Of a DNA stretch of 64,000 bases, positions 1-14,964 are shown piece by piece. The position numbers and the translations under genes are program-made. The notes under the pieces are model-generated. The model saw only the letters and a program-made list of their open reading frames with translations, was not told where the DNA came from and did not search any database. Each line of letters starts with the position of its first letter. Positions within the stretch are counted from its first letter, which is position 1. The stretch spans positions 1 to 64,000 of the forward strand of contig NW_004086356.1 of NCBI RefSeq assembly GCF_000220395.1, read 5' to 3'. This stretch comes from Ichthyophthirius multifiliis. Lineage: Eukaryota > Ciliophora > Oligohymenophorea > Hymenostomatida.

Positions 1-1241
1 TACATAATTTAAAAAAATATATATTTTTTTTAATATATTTTTATTTATTTATAAAAATTTTTTTTTAATATTATATTTTTTTTAATATAGTTATCTTATT
101 TAAATTTAATTTTTTTTTTATATATATTTGTTGTTCATCCTAATAATAAAAAAATTGATTTACTTTTAATTCTACTATATTAGAAAAATAAAATACATAG
201 ATATATTTTAAATTAATAATAATATTTAAGAAATTTTTATTACAAGAATTATTAGTCAAATTTATAAATAAATTTAAATTCTTATTCGAATTTTTTTTTT
301 TTTTATTAATAACCAAAAAAATATGTAATATATTTATACAAAAAAATAAGGAAATTTAGTATCTAATATATATTATTAAATTAAATACAATGAAAACAAT
401 GAACAATAAAAAAAATTGTAATGAAAATAAATAAATTAATTTTAATTATAATTAAATCAATAATTTAATATATAAATTACTATAAATACAAAATAAATAC
501 AATAACAATTATAATTATAAATATAAAAGTAATATTAATATCAATAATCTTAAAATATGGGGAAAAAAATTATATATTTTTCCATATAAAAACAAGAAAA
601 ACACTAAATAATTTAATTATATTTATAAAAATTATTAAAATTTAAAACAATTTTAAGTTTTAAATGAAAATATAAAAAATAAAATATTTTTTAATTGAAA
701 GTATATAAAATAAAGATAACTCTATGGATATATTATTAAAAATATATCTAAATTCTATTTGATTTGATACCAATAGTAGTTAAAGCAAAATATTAAAGCT
801 TGTAAAATATAATATAAGTTATAAGTGTGTTTAAAAAAAATTAAAAATAAATAAAATGAAACGATTTAATTTGTTTTACAAAAAATTGACTGTTTATTTT
901 AAATTGGTTTTAAAATTTTATTTTTAGTATAAAATATATAGAATTTTCTAAACATTCTATAAAATAATAAAAAATAAATGTATATAATTAATAATTAAAT
1001 TTTACATAATTTGAATTTTTTTTGTTTATCATTTTTTATGTATTTTCAAAAAAAATTATATAATTAAAAAACTCTTTACAATAATTTAAAATAATTTTTT
1101 ATATTTATTAGTTTAAAATATTTATTTATTTATTATACAAATATTATTAGTAATCCATATTCTTAAACTATTTTTATAATTAAAGCCATTAGTTAAATTT
1201 ATTATATTTACTATAATCCTTATTACTATTGTTTAATATGT
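1..1241. other. AT-rich spacer, no gene seen
   Basis: Long A and T tracts with no reading frame of convincing composition under the UAA/UAG=Gln code. It lies downstream of the K+ channel gene and probably holds its 3' untranslated region. Confidence 0.6.
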
Positions 1242-2941
1242 TCATTCTTAATTTTATTTTACAATATCTTCAAATTATTATTTATATTAGCTATTTAATT
1301 TTAACAAATTATTAATTTTTATATTAATCTCTAAAAGTAAATTTTATTTTTTTCTTAATATTTTAATATCATCTTTTAAATTGTTAAATAAACTAAACTA
1401 ATAATTAAAAAAATAAAAAATAAAATAAAAAAATATACGCAGTCTTCCAAAATATTTGTATTTAAAATATTTTTATAAACTCTAGAATTAATTCTGAAAT
1501 TAAACAAAGCTGATTTTAATTTAATTTATAAGTTATCCTTTTGTTTTCCATAAAAATATCCTTTCTTTTTAGCCAACCCAATTTTGACTATTAAAGTAAC
1601 AATTAATCCTGCATCATAAGTAATTTATTTTCTCATTTATAATCTTTTCAAAACCACAAAAGCTGTTTATTCTAAATTACTTTACTACAAAGTATTAGTA
1701 AGCGTTAATGTCATAATAGAAACAATTGACACACCCCACAAACACACAAAAAAACTAATAAACCTTCCCAAATTGGTAATAGCGAAATAATCCCCATATC
1801 CAACCGTACACATAGTAATAACAATATTCCAAAGAGAATTCAAATAACTATAAAATAACATTTTATCACTATTTCTAGCCAATGGAGCTTCACAAATTCT
1901 AACTGCATACCCGAAAAAAATAATCGATGTTATCATTGCAATAGCCAAAACAGTATAAGGCCTTTTCTAAATACTACATTTTATAACGAAAAGATAATCA
2001 GCCTCGCATGCGTACATGTTGCAGACCCTCTATGTTCTATTATTATACCTATAAGATATCATTAATAACGTTCTTATTATTAAAATTATCCTCAAAAGCA
2101 TTATTAGGGACAATATTTCATTTACATGATAATAATATTCTTCGAATTTTTACGATTTTATATCATAATTATAACTATTTACCATATTTATACGTATATT
2201 CCATAACCAAGGTTATGGATGAATAGATGTTATTATTAATTCTATTAATAAGTATTTTATTAAACCTGATTGAAATAAAGTAAGGGGATAAGTGATTGAT
2301 CTTTAGGCTTTAAACCAGTCCAATTTTGCAATATAACGGACTATTGTTAATAAAAGCATACATACAGTTAGAATTGTAGTTATATATAATAAAGGAATAG
2401 CATATTCAGGGTTTCTTTCGTTATATTCGAGATCGTATTCAATCATAACTATTAGAATTGAAAGAAAAGAAAAACAAGAAACGGCTATATCTATAAATAA
2501 ATATCTATAAAAATATGCTTTGGTTAAACGGCCGTCCTCAAAGCCACCTTATTATTGTTTGGTTTGCGTTTGATTTATTATGCGTTTGAATTTAGATGAT
2601 CTTTTGTATCTATTATTTGGGCTTTTTTCGCTATCTGATTGATATTCCTTGGATTCTTTAAGTGCAGACATTGAACCTTTTTAGATCAATGATTTCTTTT
2701 TTACTTTTTTTACTAGAGAAGTAGAACCTATTGATTGATTTTCATTGATGTAATCTTATTGCTTAAATAATAATTTTTTTTGCATATTTTATTAATTAGT
2801 GCTTGTCACAGTTAAAGGAGATTTAATATAATCAATTTTTTCAGAAGGAAATATATTGTCATTCCCTTATACTGGTGAAAAGTAACTTAATAATTAGTAT
2901 TATTTTTAAGGAGAGTTATATAAATAATTACTATCTGTCAT
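1242..2941 (-). CDS. SK-type calcium-activated potassium channel
   Basis: Predicted pore-forming K+ channel subunit of the plasma or ciliary membrane, 552 aa in two exons. The selectivity filter TVGYGD lies near residues 377-382, between two hydrophobic segments. Four more membrane segments precede it; the first is near residues 147-170. After the last segment comes a region starting SNLEQTAFVVLKRLQMRK, which resembles the start of the calmodulin-binding domain of SK channels, and then a charged coiled-coil tail. The order six segments, pore, then CaM-binding-like region is what suggests the SK class over a voltage-gated one. The intron is 1398..1438 (41 nt) and the exon sum is exactly 553 codons. 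The start MTDSNYLYNSPQ is the most upstream in-frame ATG; a later Met at residue 91 is possible. TAA and TAG occur throughout as Gln. Calcium gating is inferred from family membership. Confidence 0.85.
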
Positions 2942-4324
2942 AATATTATTAATTTTTTTCTTCTTATCGATTATGTTTTTTTATATGTATATTTATAAAT
3001 ATTTAATTTGTAAATTAAATATGAAAAACTATTTAATATATATAAAAGTAAATATAATTTTTATTAAAATTTACTAAATTTTTATTAATAATTAAATACT
3101 ATGGATTCTTGTTTTTTTTAATGTAAAAAATAATAATAAATTTTAATTAGTAAATCAAATATTTATTAATTCCAATTATTATTATATAATAAAATATAAT
3201 TTTTTTAATTTATAATATTATATTAAATTTTTTATTAAATATACTTTATTTAAATCTATTTTTATTTTATACTTTCTTATAATATTTTATAAAAATATAT
3301 TTAAAATTAATATTTCTTTTATAATTTCTATTTTTTAAAACTAAAATAATCTAATAAAAAATTAATTTTATATCTTATATATTAAACATATATTATAATA
3401 CTTAAATGCTAAGTCTATAAATAAATATATAACAAATAATAACAATAAATAAAATTTAATAAAAAAAATATGTAAATAATAAAATACGAAGGATTCAATA
3501 AACTAAGTTTAAAATATACTACTCTTTAAAAAAAAAAATATATATTTTTTTGTTTAAATTAAACTAAAATTAAATTTTTGTATGAAAAAACTAATAATAA
3601 TTAATTATAATGTAAAGTTATATTTAAAATAAACTTAAAATAAAAATGAAAATATTTCAATGAAAAAATTAAATTAATTAATTCATCATATGAACCCTTT
3701 TTTTTAAAAAAAAATCGAAATATAATAAGTTAATTTATAAGAAAGCAAGACTTATTAGTAAATTTAATATTTTAAAAAACAGAAAAGTAAAAAAATTAAT
3801 AACTTAAAAATATATTCAAATTTTTAAATAATATTTATTTGAATATAAAACACAATATGGAAACTTTTTTAGTAATAATTTGCTTTATTGTTAAGTGTTT
3901 CCTAGAAATAAATATTATTAAATTTAATTAATTACTAAAGATTTTTTTTAACTAATATATTTAAAATTTTTGTAATAAAATAATTTATTAAAAAGTAAAA
4001 GAGATAAATATTTATTTTAAAAGTTTTTAATATTATAAAAATAATAAAAGAAAAATACTTTATTTAATTCATGTTTTTTTATTATAAATAAAATTTAAGT
4101 ATTTTATGTATATGTAGAAAATAAAAAATAATTAATAAATTAAATAAATAAAATACAATATAATATATTAAAAGAAAAAATATTTATATATAAATATTTA
4201 TAATATAAAAATATAATTATAAAACAATATAAGAGCAAAATAAATAAAGATAAATAATTTTATTTTTCTCTAAATTTTAAATAATATTAATAATAAAGTT
4301 AATAATATATTGTGATAAAAATAA
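2942..4324. other. AT-rich divergent spacer
   Basis: About 1.4 kb of nearly pure A/T between the 5' ends of the channel gene (-) and the AMMECR1 gene (+). It must contain both promoters, but I see no recognisable motif. Confidence 0.6.
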
Positions 4325-4912
4325 ATGAACTAAAATCAAAATATAAAAGCCTTAAAAGAACATTGTATTTATTGTTTCGATGTTTTAATCTCGCTTTTAA
4401 ATAATAAAAAACCGCCTGTATATCCTTAAAATCTTCCTAAATATAAAGTTCCTTTATTTGTTACATGGCATATCAACCAAAATGATCTTAGAGGATGTAT
4501 AGGAACATTTTCGCATAACCCAATAGATTAAATGTTAGGTTAATATGCTTAAATAAGTGCTTTCTAAGACGATAGATTCGATCCTATATCATTAAAAGAA
4601 ATAGAAAAACTTTCAGTAGCAGTAAGTCTTTTAGTAAATTTTGAAGAAAACTTAAAAGCTTTTGATTGGGAAGTAGGAAAACATGGAATTATTATTAGTT
4701 TTAAAGATAATGAAAGAGAATACAATGGAACTTTTTTACCTGAAGTAGCCAAAGAATAAGGTTGGGATTAAAGGTTAACATTAGAATATTTAATAAAGAA
4801 AACAGGATGTAAAAATAAAAATATAGATGATATAATTCAAAAGATAAACTTAACAAGATATTAATCTTCTAAATTTGAATTAAGTTATAATGAATATATA
4901 TAAAGATAATGA
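4325..4912 (+). CDS. AMMECR1-domain protein
   Basis: Intronless, 195 aa. The family hallmark LRGCIGTF lies near residues 55-62, preceded by a VPLFVTWHI strand and followed by the region DDRFDPISLKEIEKLSVAVS, which is typical of the AMMECR1 domain. Further on come the conserved GII and TFLPEVAKEQGWD segments. The domain fills almost the whole protein, as in short eukaryotic and archaeal members. The biochemical role of the family is unsettled; a nucleic-acid or regulatory role has been proposed. The start MNQNQN is the first in-frame ATG after an A/T leader, and the stop is TGA. At least six Gln residues are encoded by TAA. The neighbours suggest no operon-like link, as expected for a eukaryote. 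Confidence 0.88.
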
Positions 4913-4962
4913 AAAATTAAAAAAAATAAAAATATTAAAATTGTATTTTTTTTAAAGGAAAA

Positions 4963-5173
4963 TCATTATTATTATTTTTTAAATTCATAACGTTAAGTTT
5001 AAATATTATTCATGATTATTCGATCTTGTAAATTGTTTATTTTATTAACTAATTCTTCATATTCATAAGAATTATTTTATTCTTTTAAATTATCAAGTTT
5101 GTCAATAAAATTTTAATTTGCATTAATCATTTCATAAAAACTATAAATTTTGATAAAAATAAAATAGATATAA

Positions 5174-5236
<63 letters not shown>

Positions 5237-6345
5237 TTATTAATTAATACTTTTTATTTTTATTTTATTAAGTATTTTGCTTTTTTTTTTTTATAAATCT
5301 TATATCTAAAATAAATGAACTTATTTTTTTTAAGCATCATTCACAATTGCATTTAAACCTTATGTATTTTTCTATTATTTATAATTCGTTATTCTATTTG
5401 ATTAATTTTGCTAATAATCTTTGCTTTAATCGTTTTTGTAAATTTTATTTATAAGATTTATTTCTTCTTTTCTTGATAATATTTAAGTTTATTATTTCTT
5501 TTAATCAAGTAAAAAACCTCTTTACTTTTTTATTTATAATAATTTATTTAATGTTAATTTATCTTTAAGTAGTTTACAATTGCCTAAAAACTATACATAT
5601 TTTTTTAAAAAATAATAAATCATTAGAATAAATATTACTTAGTTTAAATTTTTATCTGACCATAAATCTACTACATTCATTGTTCCTTTTGGCAATCCAT
5701 CACTCATTTCTTCTATTACAGGTTTAATTAATTCATTATCAGATTTTTCAGTAAATTTAAATACAAATTTTGAAAATGTTTTCCTTTTATTTTTCATTAT
5801 TGAAAATAAATCTAAATATTATTTTAATTTATTTTGTTATTCTTTCTTTTGCTTTTCTTATTTTTCTTTATTTACTACAGTCTTGCTTTTAAATGATCTT
5901 TAGAAAAAATCTTCCATAAGCCTTTAAGAATGTTTTTAATGTCGACTTTAATTTTCAGTTTATTAAATATTTTTTTATAAATTTCCCAAAGACTATATTT
6001 TTCCAACTAATTAAGATTTTTTTAAATAAAGATTAAAATCTTTTTCCTTTTTTTATTTAATAAAAAATTATATCTTTTTTTTTATTTAAACTTCTTAAAA
6101 TAAATTCTATATGTTACTTTCTAATTTTGATAACTTTCTTTTTGATTAAGTATAATTTGTCATTTTATCATGTTAATCTTAAACATTTGATTGTTATGTA
6201 TTTATATTTCTTTTTATAAATTAATCTATTTATATTTTATATTTCTTTAATAAATTATCTTCTTTCTTTTCTGATGATTTTGGTAAACTTTATGATAATT
6301 ATTTAGAATAAACTGAATTTTATCTTACAACTTTTATTTAATTTT
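4963..6345 (-). CDS. Unrecognised Lys/Gln-rich coiled-coil protein; 5' end unresolved
   Basis: An open coding stretch read leftwards and joined by two introns: 5141..5250 (110 nt, mostly a TA repeat) and 6121..6184 (64 nt), both GT...AG and frame-consistent. The middle has a globular look, with segments such as ILKGLWKIFSKD, FTEKSDNELIKPVIEEM and GTMNVVDLWSDKN. The C-terminal third is a coiled coil (NFIDKLDNLKEQ, EELVNKINNLQDR) ending at a TGA just past the AMMECR1 gene, so the two genes converge about 50 nt apart. I do not recognise the family. No in-frame ATG was found at the left-hand 5' side, so an upstream exon is likely and the 6345 limit is approximate. Confidence 0.55.
5179..5232. repeat. 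(TA)n microsatellite in an intron
   Basis: Uninterrupted TA dinucleotides inside the 5141..5250 intron of the coiled-coil gene. Confidence 0.85.
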
Positions 6346-8834
6346 AATTTTTTAAATATAAATTTAATTATTTTAAATTAATATTTTATAAATTGACTTA
6401 ATGTTTCAAGATTATATTGAGATTTCGAATTAATTTTTATATATTGTTATTTAAATATTGAATCCTTTTTTGAATTAATTTTTTAAAAAATTTTTGTGGA
6501 TGTTATATAAAAATAACTATGTTTTAAAATAACATTATTTAATAAAAATAACTTTATAAGAAAAGTTTTAGTTTTTAGTTTAAAATAATTTGTTCATTAT
6601 TTGTTTATTTCCTTTATTTTATCTAATTTATTTATTTATTTTATATCAATAAAAAAACATAAATTTAAAAAAAAAGCGAATATTAGATATTTTATTTTAA
6701 ATAGTTTTTTATCTATATTTTATATATAAATTTATATATATAAATATATATAATTATTTATATATAAATTTTATTTATTAAAAAGATTATATTTTTTTTT
6801 TAAGTTATATAATATGATATAAATATTTAGATTAATTCAAATAATATTCTCTTATAATCTATCTTCTCAATTTACTAGAAAATAATTAAATTCTTCTTAC
6901 TAATTATACAGGATAAAAATTTAGCAGCATATTATAATAATATAAATAAAAAAATTATTTTTATAGATAAAATAATATATAAATTTAAAATAAAAAACTT
7001 AATATAATTAAGTTAATTTTGAATTTTCAAAAAATCTAAAATATAAAATAAAAATAGTATTTTAAGCATAATTAAATGAAAAATATTCTAATTTAAAAAC
7101 AAAGCATGAATAATAATTATAATGGCTATTTTTAATATATATATGTTAAAATATTAATTATATTATTAAATAAACAAGAAAAAGATTATATTATATATTT
7201 TTAAAATTAATATTTTAATATAAAAAAAATAGAATATTCATTTATTTGAAATTATTTTTGTGTAAAATTCCTTAAATTAAATAAGAGAGCAAGAAACAAT
7301 TTAAATTAAAAGCTTTAGTATCAAAAATATTATAAAATTATAAAACAATATTAAATAATTAATTTTATTGTTCTAATTAAAATAAAAATACTTCAATATA
7401 CAAATAGGTGTAATAAGGACCTTATTTTAGTACTCTTCCTTTTATTTATAAACATAAATATGAAAATTATATCGCTAATTTTCTTGTTCTATTCCTTATA
7501 TATATACTAGTTTTGAGCATTATATATATATACTCTAAAATTTTTTTTTAAAAATACAATTATTATTAAATAAATGCATTATATAAACATAAATATGTTT
7601 AATAAAAAATAAATAAAGAATAATATAAATATAGCAAAAGCTAATTTTATAAATGAATATTAAGTAAAAAATAAAAAATAAAAAAACAGTAATAGTAACA
7701 AGCATTATACGGATATTATAAACATTTTATATTTTGAAACGATTAAAAAAAAAATGTAACAAAAATTCATTCTTCAATATTTTATAAGAAATAAGTAAGT
7801 TTAATAAAAAATTAAATTGATTATGTTATATAAATAGACATTCTAAGTTAAATTTTAATGCGATATTAATGGAAATTTATGTAAAATAAAAATGTGCTTT
7901 TATATATAGATTTTAATATAAAAATGAACAAAAGCAATAATTTAATAAAAACTTTTTTCCTAAAACTTTTGCTTTAAGAATAAAGTATTTTTTTATAGAT
8001 AAATGCAATTATAAAAATAAAACAATAGAATGGGTACTGCTAGAGTTGTATATTTTCAAGAATTTTAAATTCCACTTTCTTATAAATTTTAATGTTATTT
8101 TTAAAGATTTAATTAATAATATTGATTATTATTTTTAATTAAGAAAGATAAATTTTAATTAGATGAATTTTTTTTTCAAAAAAAATAATAATAAATTAAA
8201 TAAAATTTGATATTATTTAAAAAAATTTCGAATAGAATGAAGAAATTTTATAAACTGATTTTTAAATATAAAATAAATTTTAAAGAAAAATAAAAATAAT
8301 AAATTTAAGAAGATAAAAATAACAAAACAATTAAATTTTGAAATTAAACTAAAAACTTAATAAAAAATAAAAAAAATATATAAAAATAAATAATGAATTA
8401 AAAAAAAATATAATAAATAAAATAAAGAATGAAATTTTATTTAAATAATTTATTATAAAATAAAAAAAATATATAATTAAAAAAATAAAATTGAAATTGG
8501 TAAAATAAATTACAAAAAATTATTAGAAAAATATAATAAATAAAAATTATATTTTAAGAAAAAAAAAATAGTAAAATATATTAAAAAAAAGATAAATAAT
8601 ATAATAATATATACTATATATATTAAAAAATTAATTAAAAAAAAAAAAAAAAATAATTAAAATAATTAATTAATATATTAACTAAAATTAGAAAAATAAA
8701 TAAAAATGTATTATATTAAAAATAAAAGTTAATGAAAATTTTAAATTTTTTATAAATAAAAATAAAATTAAATTTATTTAAATTCTTTTATAAATTTTTT
8801 TTATTATATATGATTTAATATAAAAACAAAAATA

Positions 8835-8885
<51 letters not shown>

Positions 8886-8913
8886 TAATATAATTTTAAT
8901 AATTTAATTATAA

Positions 8914-8961
<48 letters not shown>

Positions 8962-9607
8962 ATATATTTTTTATTTTAATATTTTTTCTAGAAATATTAA
9001 AGTTTTCTATATTTTTTTAAAATTTTTTATATCTTATTATTAATAATTATTATAAATAATTTTTTTTTTTTATATATATTACTTTTTATTGTTAATATTT
9101 TATTTTATTAAATCCTTTATTTTTATTATATAAAATAAATCGATTTTTTTATTTTTCTATTAGATTTTTTATATTAAATTAATTAAATAAATTTTTTTAT
9201 ATATAATTAATTATTTCAATATAAAATACTACATTTTTTTTTAAAAAAATTATAATATAAATAACAATTCAATATATTTTTTTAATTAATATAAAATATC
9301 ATTTTATAATATTATATCAATGAATAATGATTTTTTTTTAAATAAAATAACTATTTTTTTTTTTAATGAATATAAATATTGATTTACTTTTAGCTTTTAA
9401 ATAATTTTGAAAGTTTTTGTTTTATTATTTTATTTTTAATAATTAATTTTTATATAAAATAATGCAAAATACATTTATATTTATACATATTGGATTATTT
9501 TAGTAATTATTATAATATAAATCTAAATCTTTTATAATATTATTTGAATAATTCTTTATTTTTCGAATATTTTTATTATAGTTTTTTTTATAAAAAAAAA
9601 AAAAAAA
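6346..9607. other. 3.2-kb AT-rich spacer
   Basis: No frame of protein-like composition, no tRNA-like arms and no conserved motif seen. It holds a run of TAA/ATA triplets (about 8843-8884) and several TA tracts. A 31-codon open frame at 8030..8125 begins MGTARVVYFQEF but has no convincing continuation; I did not call it a gene. Confidence 0.55.
8843..8884. repeat. (AAT)n microsatellite
   Basis: Trinucleotide run of roughly 14 units in non-coding sequence, followed within 100 nt by TA tracts. Confidence 0.8.
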
Positions 9608-11058
<1,451 letters not shown>

Positions 11059-11319
11059 ATTTCATTTTTTTTTAAACTATTATATAAATTTAATTTCTTT
11101 CTATTTTATTTTTAAAGAAAATTATAAATAATATATATTAAATAAAATAGAACTTGTAATTAAAATATATATTTATATTATATAAAATATACCTATTCTT
11201 TTCCCTAATTCAGCAATTTATAAAAAAAAAAAATACAAATAATACAAAAAATACAAAAAAAAGGAAAATATCCTTAACAAAAAAATATAAATATATATAA
11301 TTTAATTAAAATAAAAATA

Positions 11320-14300
11320 ATGAATACAGGAAATCCATAAAACCAAACAAATCATTTATAAAATATAACCCAATTAATGCAATAACAGATAGCAAATTTA
11401 CTCCAACAACACCCATAAGCTGCCCAAAAATAATAATAATAAAAAAAACTACCAGTATTTAAATATATCCAAAAAGAAATAAATAATCCAACTGACTTTC
11501 AAAGGTAATATTAGTAAATTTTTAAGACCACATTTTTAAAATGGGATGAATGCTCATAATGCCTTTAATAATATAAATCTTATATTCATCAATAAGAGTC
11601 ATTCGGTTAAGCAAAGCCTTATAAATAATGTGAAAAATGCATTTAATAATTTAAAAATTTAGAATAGTAACTTTACGCACATATATTCTAGAAAAGTGAT
11701 GAGAATTAAATAAAAGAAAGCCTACAAAAATTAAAATCTATTGGGGGAAATTTAAAGGTGTATTGCGGAAAAATTCTAAAAAAAAACGACATCGGATTTA
11801 AATGCTTCGACTGTGAAATGGACCCCACATGCATTATTTGTTAGGAATGTTTCGAAAAAGGGAACCATATAGGTCATAGAACTATTTTATAAAAAGGATG
11901 TTCCGGATGCTGTGATTGTGGGGATGTTGAAGCGTGGAAAAAGGAAGGTTTCTGTTAAAATCATTAAGGTTTTTTAAACGAAAGTCAGATTTCGGTCGAG
12001 TAAATAGACGAAGGGGTTAGAGAGAGAATAAAAGAGGGTTTTTTAGTGATTTTTTATGAAGTTTTGAGCTAAGTGGAGGTTTATTTGGAAAAAAAACAAA
12101 GCGAAGAATTTCTTTTTAATGTTTATTTGTAGAAATTAATAAATTTTATTTTTGAGTTTATGGAAAATATTTCTGAAAAAAATCCTATTTTGTAAAATCT
12201 TATTAATTAATTACTAAATACAAACTCTTTTTTCCCTGAAAATTAATTCACTTTTGTCCATATATGCGAAGATATTATTAATATAGGAAAAGCCTAATAA
12301 GAAGAAAGAAAGTGCTTCTGTAGTATTATGGAAATGCTTTTGAGATATATAACTTTTTTTAATTCCGATAATTAAAAAAAAATTAAAAATTTTTTCATAT
12401 CTTTATTTAATATTTACTAGTTTAAATAAAATTTTATAAAAGCTTATACTAAGATGTACTTTTTCTTTTTTTTAAGAAGCCAAAATGATTCGTGTGTTTT
12501 TTTAGAAAATTCAAAGTTTTAAGATATTAGTGTTTAGTTGTTTACTTCTGATATTTTATCGAAATTTGCTATCAATTGTAAAGTTGAAGAAAATCTTATT
12601 TAAATTAAAGGGAGCCCAAAGGAGTTTTATTTTGAAATTTTTTTAATAAACTGGAAGAAATTACTTAAAAAATAGAAGAGAAGTACGAGGAAAATATTGA
12701 AGTGAGTTATTTAAATGCATTCTATCATATAAAATATATTTCTTAGAAAAATATTAGCTTAGAAACAATGATTGAAAAGGATATTTTTTAATAAAAAATA
12801 ATTCTTTTATTATAAAAAATACACTTTTTTATCAAATTTAAGAATATTAAAGAATACGATCTTTAAAACTAAGAAATTAAAGAAAAACAAATACTTGCAG
12901 GTTTAGAAATAGAGAGTTAAATTTTAAAAATATTTAAATGTATAATCGGATTTTTAAATTAACAATAAAATAAAGTTAAAAGAGATGATTTTCACATATA
13001 TATGATTAAAAGTATAATTTAAAAAATAAATGAAAACGAACATTTATTTAATCAAAAATAAATGCAATTTAATTCCATTCATATTCCTTTACATAGAGTT
13101 CTAGTTAGTTTTTTACTTTCATATTTTTAATTTGATTTTAATAATGTTACTTAAGATAAAATTTAATTCCTTGAACAACAAACCTCTTTTAATTTCTCCA
13201 ATTTTTTTAAAACTTAAATTAAATACCCTTTAAGAGTTATTAATTTTATTAAAGTAAATTTTAAATAAATAACCATTTATTTTAATTATACATATATGTA
13301 TATTTTATTTTAAAATAATATACATTTATAAAGGAAATTGAGTGTGGATTATGGAATTTTCATGGATAATGCTTTTAAGTATAATCATATTACTATGCAT
13401 TTTAGGAACCTGGATTATAAATGTATGATTCATTATTTATTTGCTTTGCTTTAAAAATATGTGATAACAATATAGGATATTAATAAATAATAGAAAGCTT
13501 TTCTAACAACGATGTATTTAAGAAAATAATTAATAATCAAGCAAATCAAATAAAGAAGAAAAAAAGTATTTAAATTCCTTAATAATATAAGGTTTTTTCT
13601 GAATTAATATCTTATCTATGTTTCATATCTTTTGATTAAATCAATGTTTTTAATTTCTCTTATTAAATGCTAGGAGATAAATCTGGGGAAATAGACTTTT
13701 CTTTAACAAATAAATTCTTATCGTCATATATAAACTTAAATTTAAAAGAAGTAAAAGCTCAATAAGCATAAACAGAATTAAAAGATTATTTAAATAAAAA
13801 CATTGATATTGTTAAATAATTATCATAAATTGCTGATTTTTCAAATTAAACGAAAAAATTTATAATAAAGAATGAATTTGCGACTTAATTTGAACCTTTC
13901 TTCTTTTTTTGGCTGCCTTAAATAAAGGCTAAAAGTTAAGAGAATATTTTCTTTTAGAAAAATAAAGTAATTAAATATAAAATTATATATATTTTATTTT
14001 TTATAAACAAAAAAAAAAGTCAATTGAAAAAACAGCTTTTCTTTTAGGAAATATATAATTAGAAAATTAAAATAAACAATTTATTTAAAATATTATTACG
14101 TTTCCTTTCTTTTAATTTTTAGAGTAAATAATTAATAATATAACTGTAGATAATAATAAAATTCTCCAGAACTTCCTTATATATCCTATTTTGAAATTAA
14201 TTAAAATTTACTAATAAATATATAATAATAATGAGGATATAATCAAATAAAAGACAAAAAAGGAAAACTTGAAAATCCTATTTTAAACATATTAAATATA

Positions 14301-14906
14301 TTAATATAAAAAAAGACATTATTTTAAGTCGAGATAAATGATTCGATTAATAATTTATTAAATTAAGAAAAAGAAAAAGTGTAAAAATTAATATTAGAAG
14401 AAGAAAATTAAGAAAATATAGACGAAGAAGAAGAAGATTAAACTATAGACATCCGAAAATTAAAATAGAAAGAAAGACAAAGAGAAATTCTTGAAAAATA
14501 TGAATAAAGATCTATAAGCTTTTCTAAAAAAAACAAAGACTAAATTTCTTAATTTTTAGAATAAGAAAATTCTTCAGCAAAAAATGAAAATTTATAAGAA
14601 TGCATTATTTGCAAAAAAGAAATTCAAGAAAATGAAAAAGTGGGTATAGCAGTATTTTTAACAAAAACAAATATATATGAATTCTAAGAAAATAATCATT
14701 AAGTAGAAAAATATAAAGGAAATTGGATTGGAAATACATGTAAACATATTATGCATAAAGAATGTTTTGAGGAATATCTAAGAATTAAAAATAAAAAAGA
14801 TTACCATAATTAATCAGAACTATAAGCAGAATATAATTGTCCTTAATGTAAAAAACTTTCAAATGTATTCATTTTAATACATTAATATAAATAAATATTT
14901 GAATAA

Positions 14907-14964
<58 letters not shown>

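Noticed and set aside
2008-2226. Plus-strand standard-code open frame
   Set aside because: Antisense to membrane segments of the K+ channel, whose frame is continuous with TAA/TAG as Gln.
8030-8125. 31-codon plus-strand frame starting MGTARVVYFQEF
   Set aside because: Too short, no splice partner found, surrounded by non-coding A/T.
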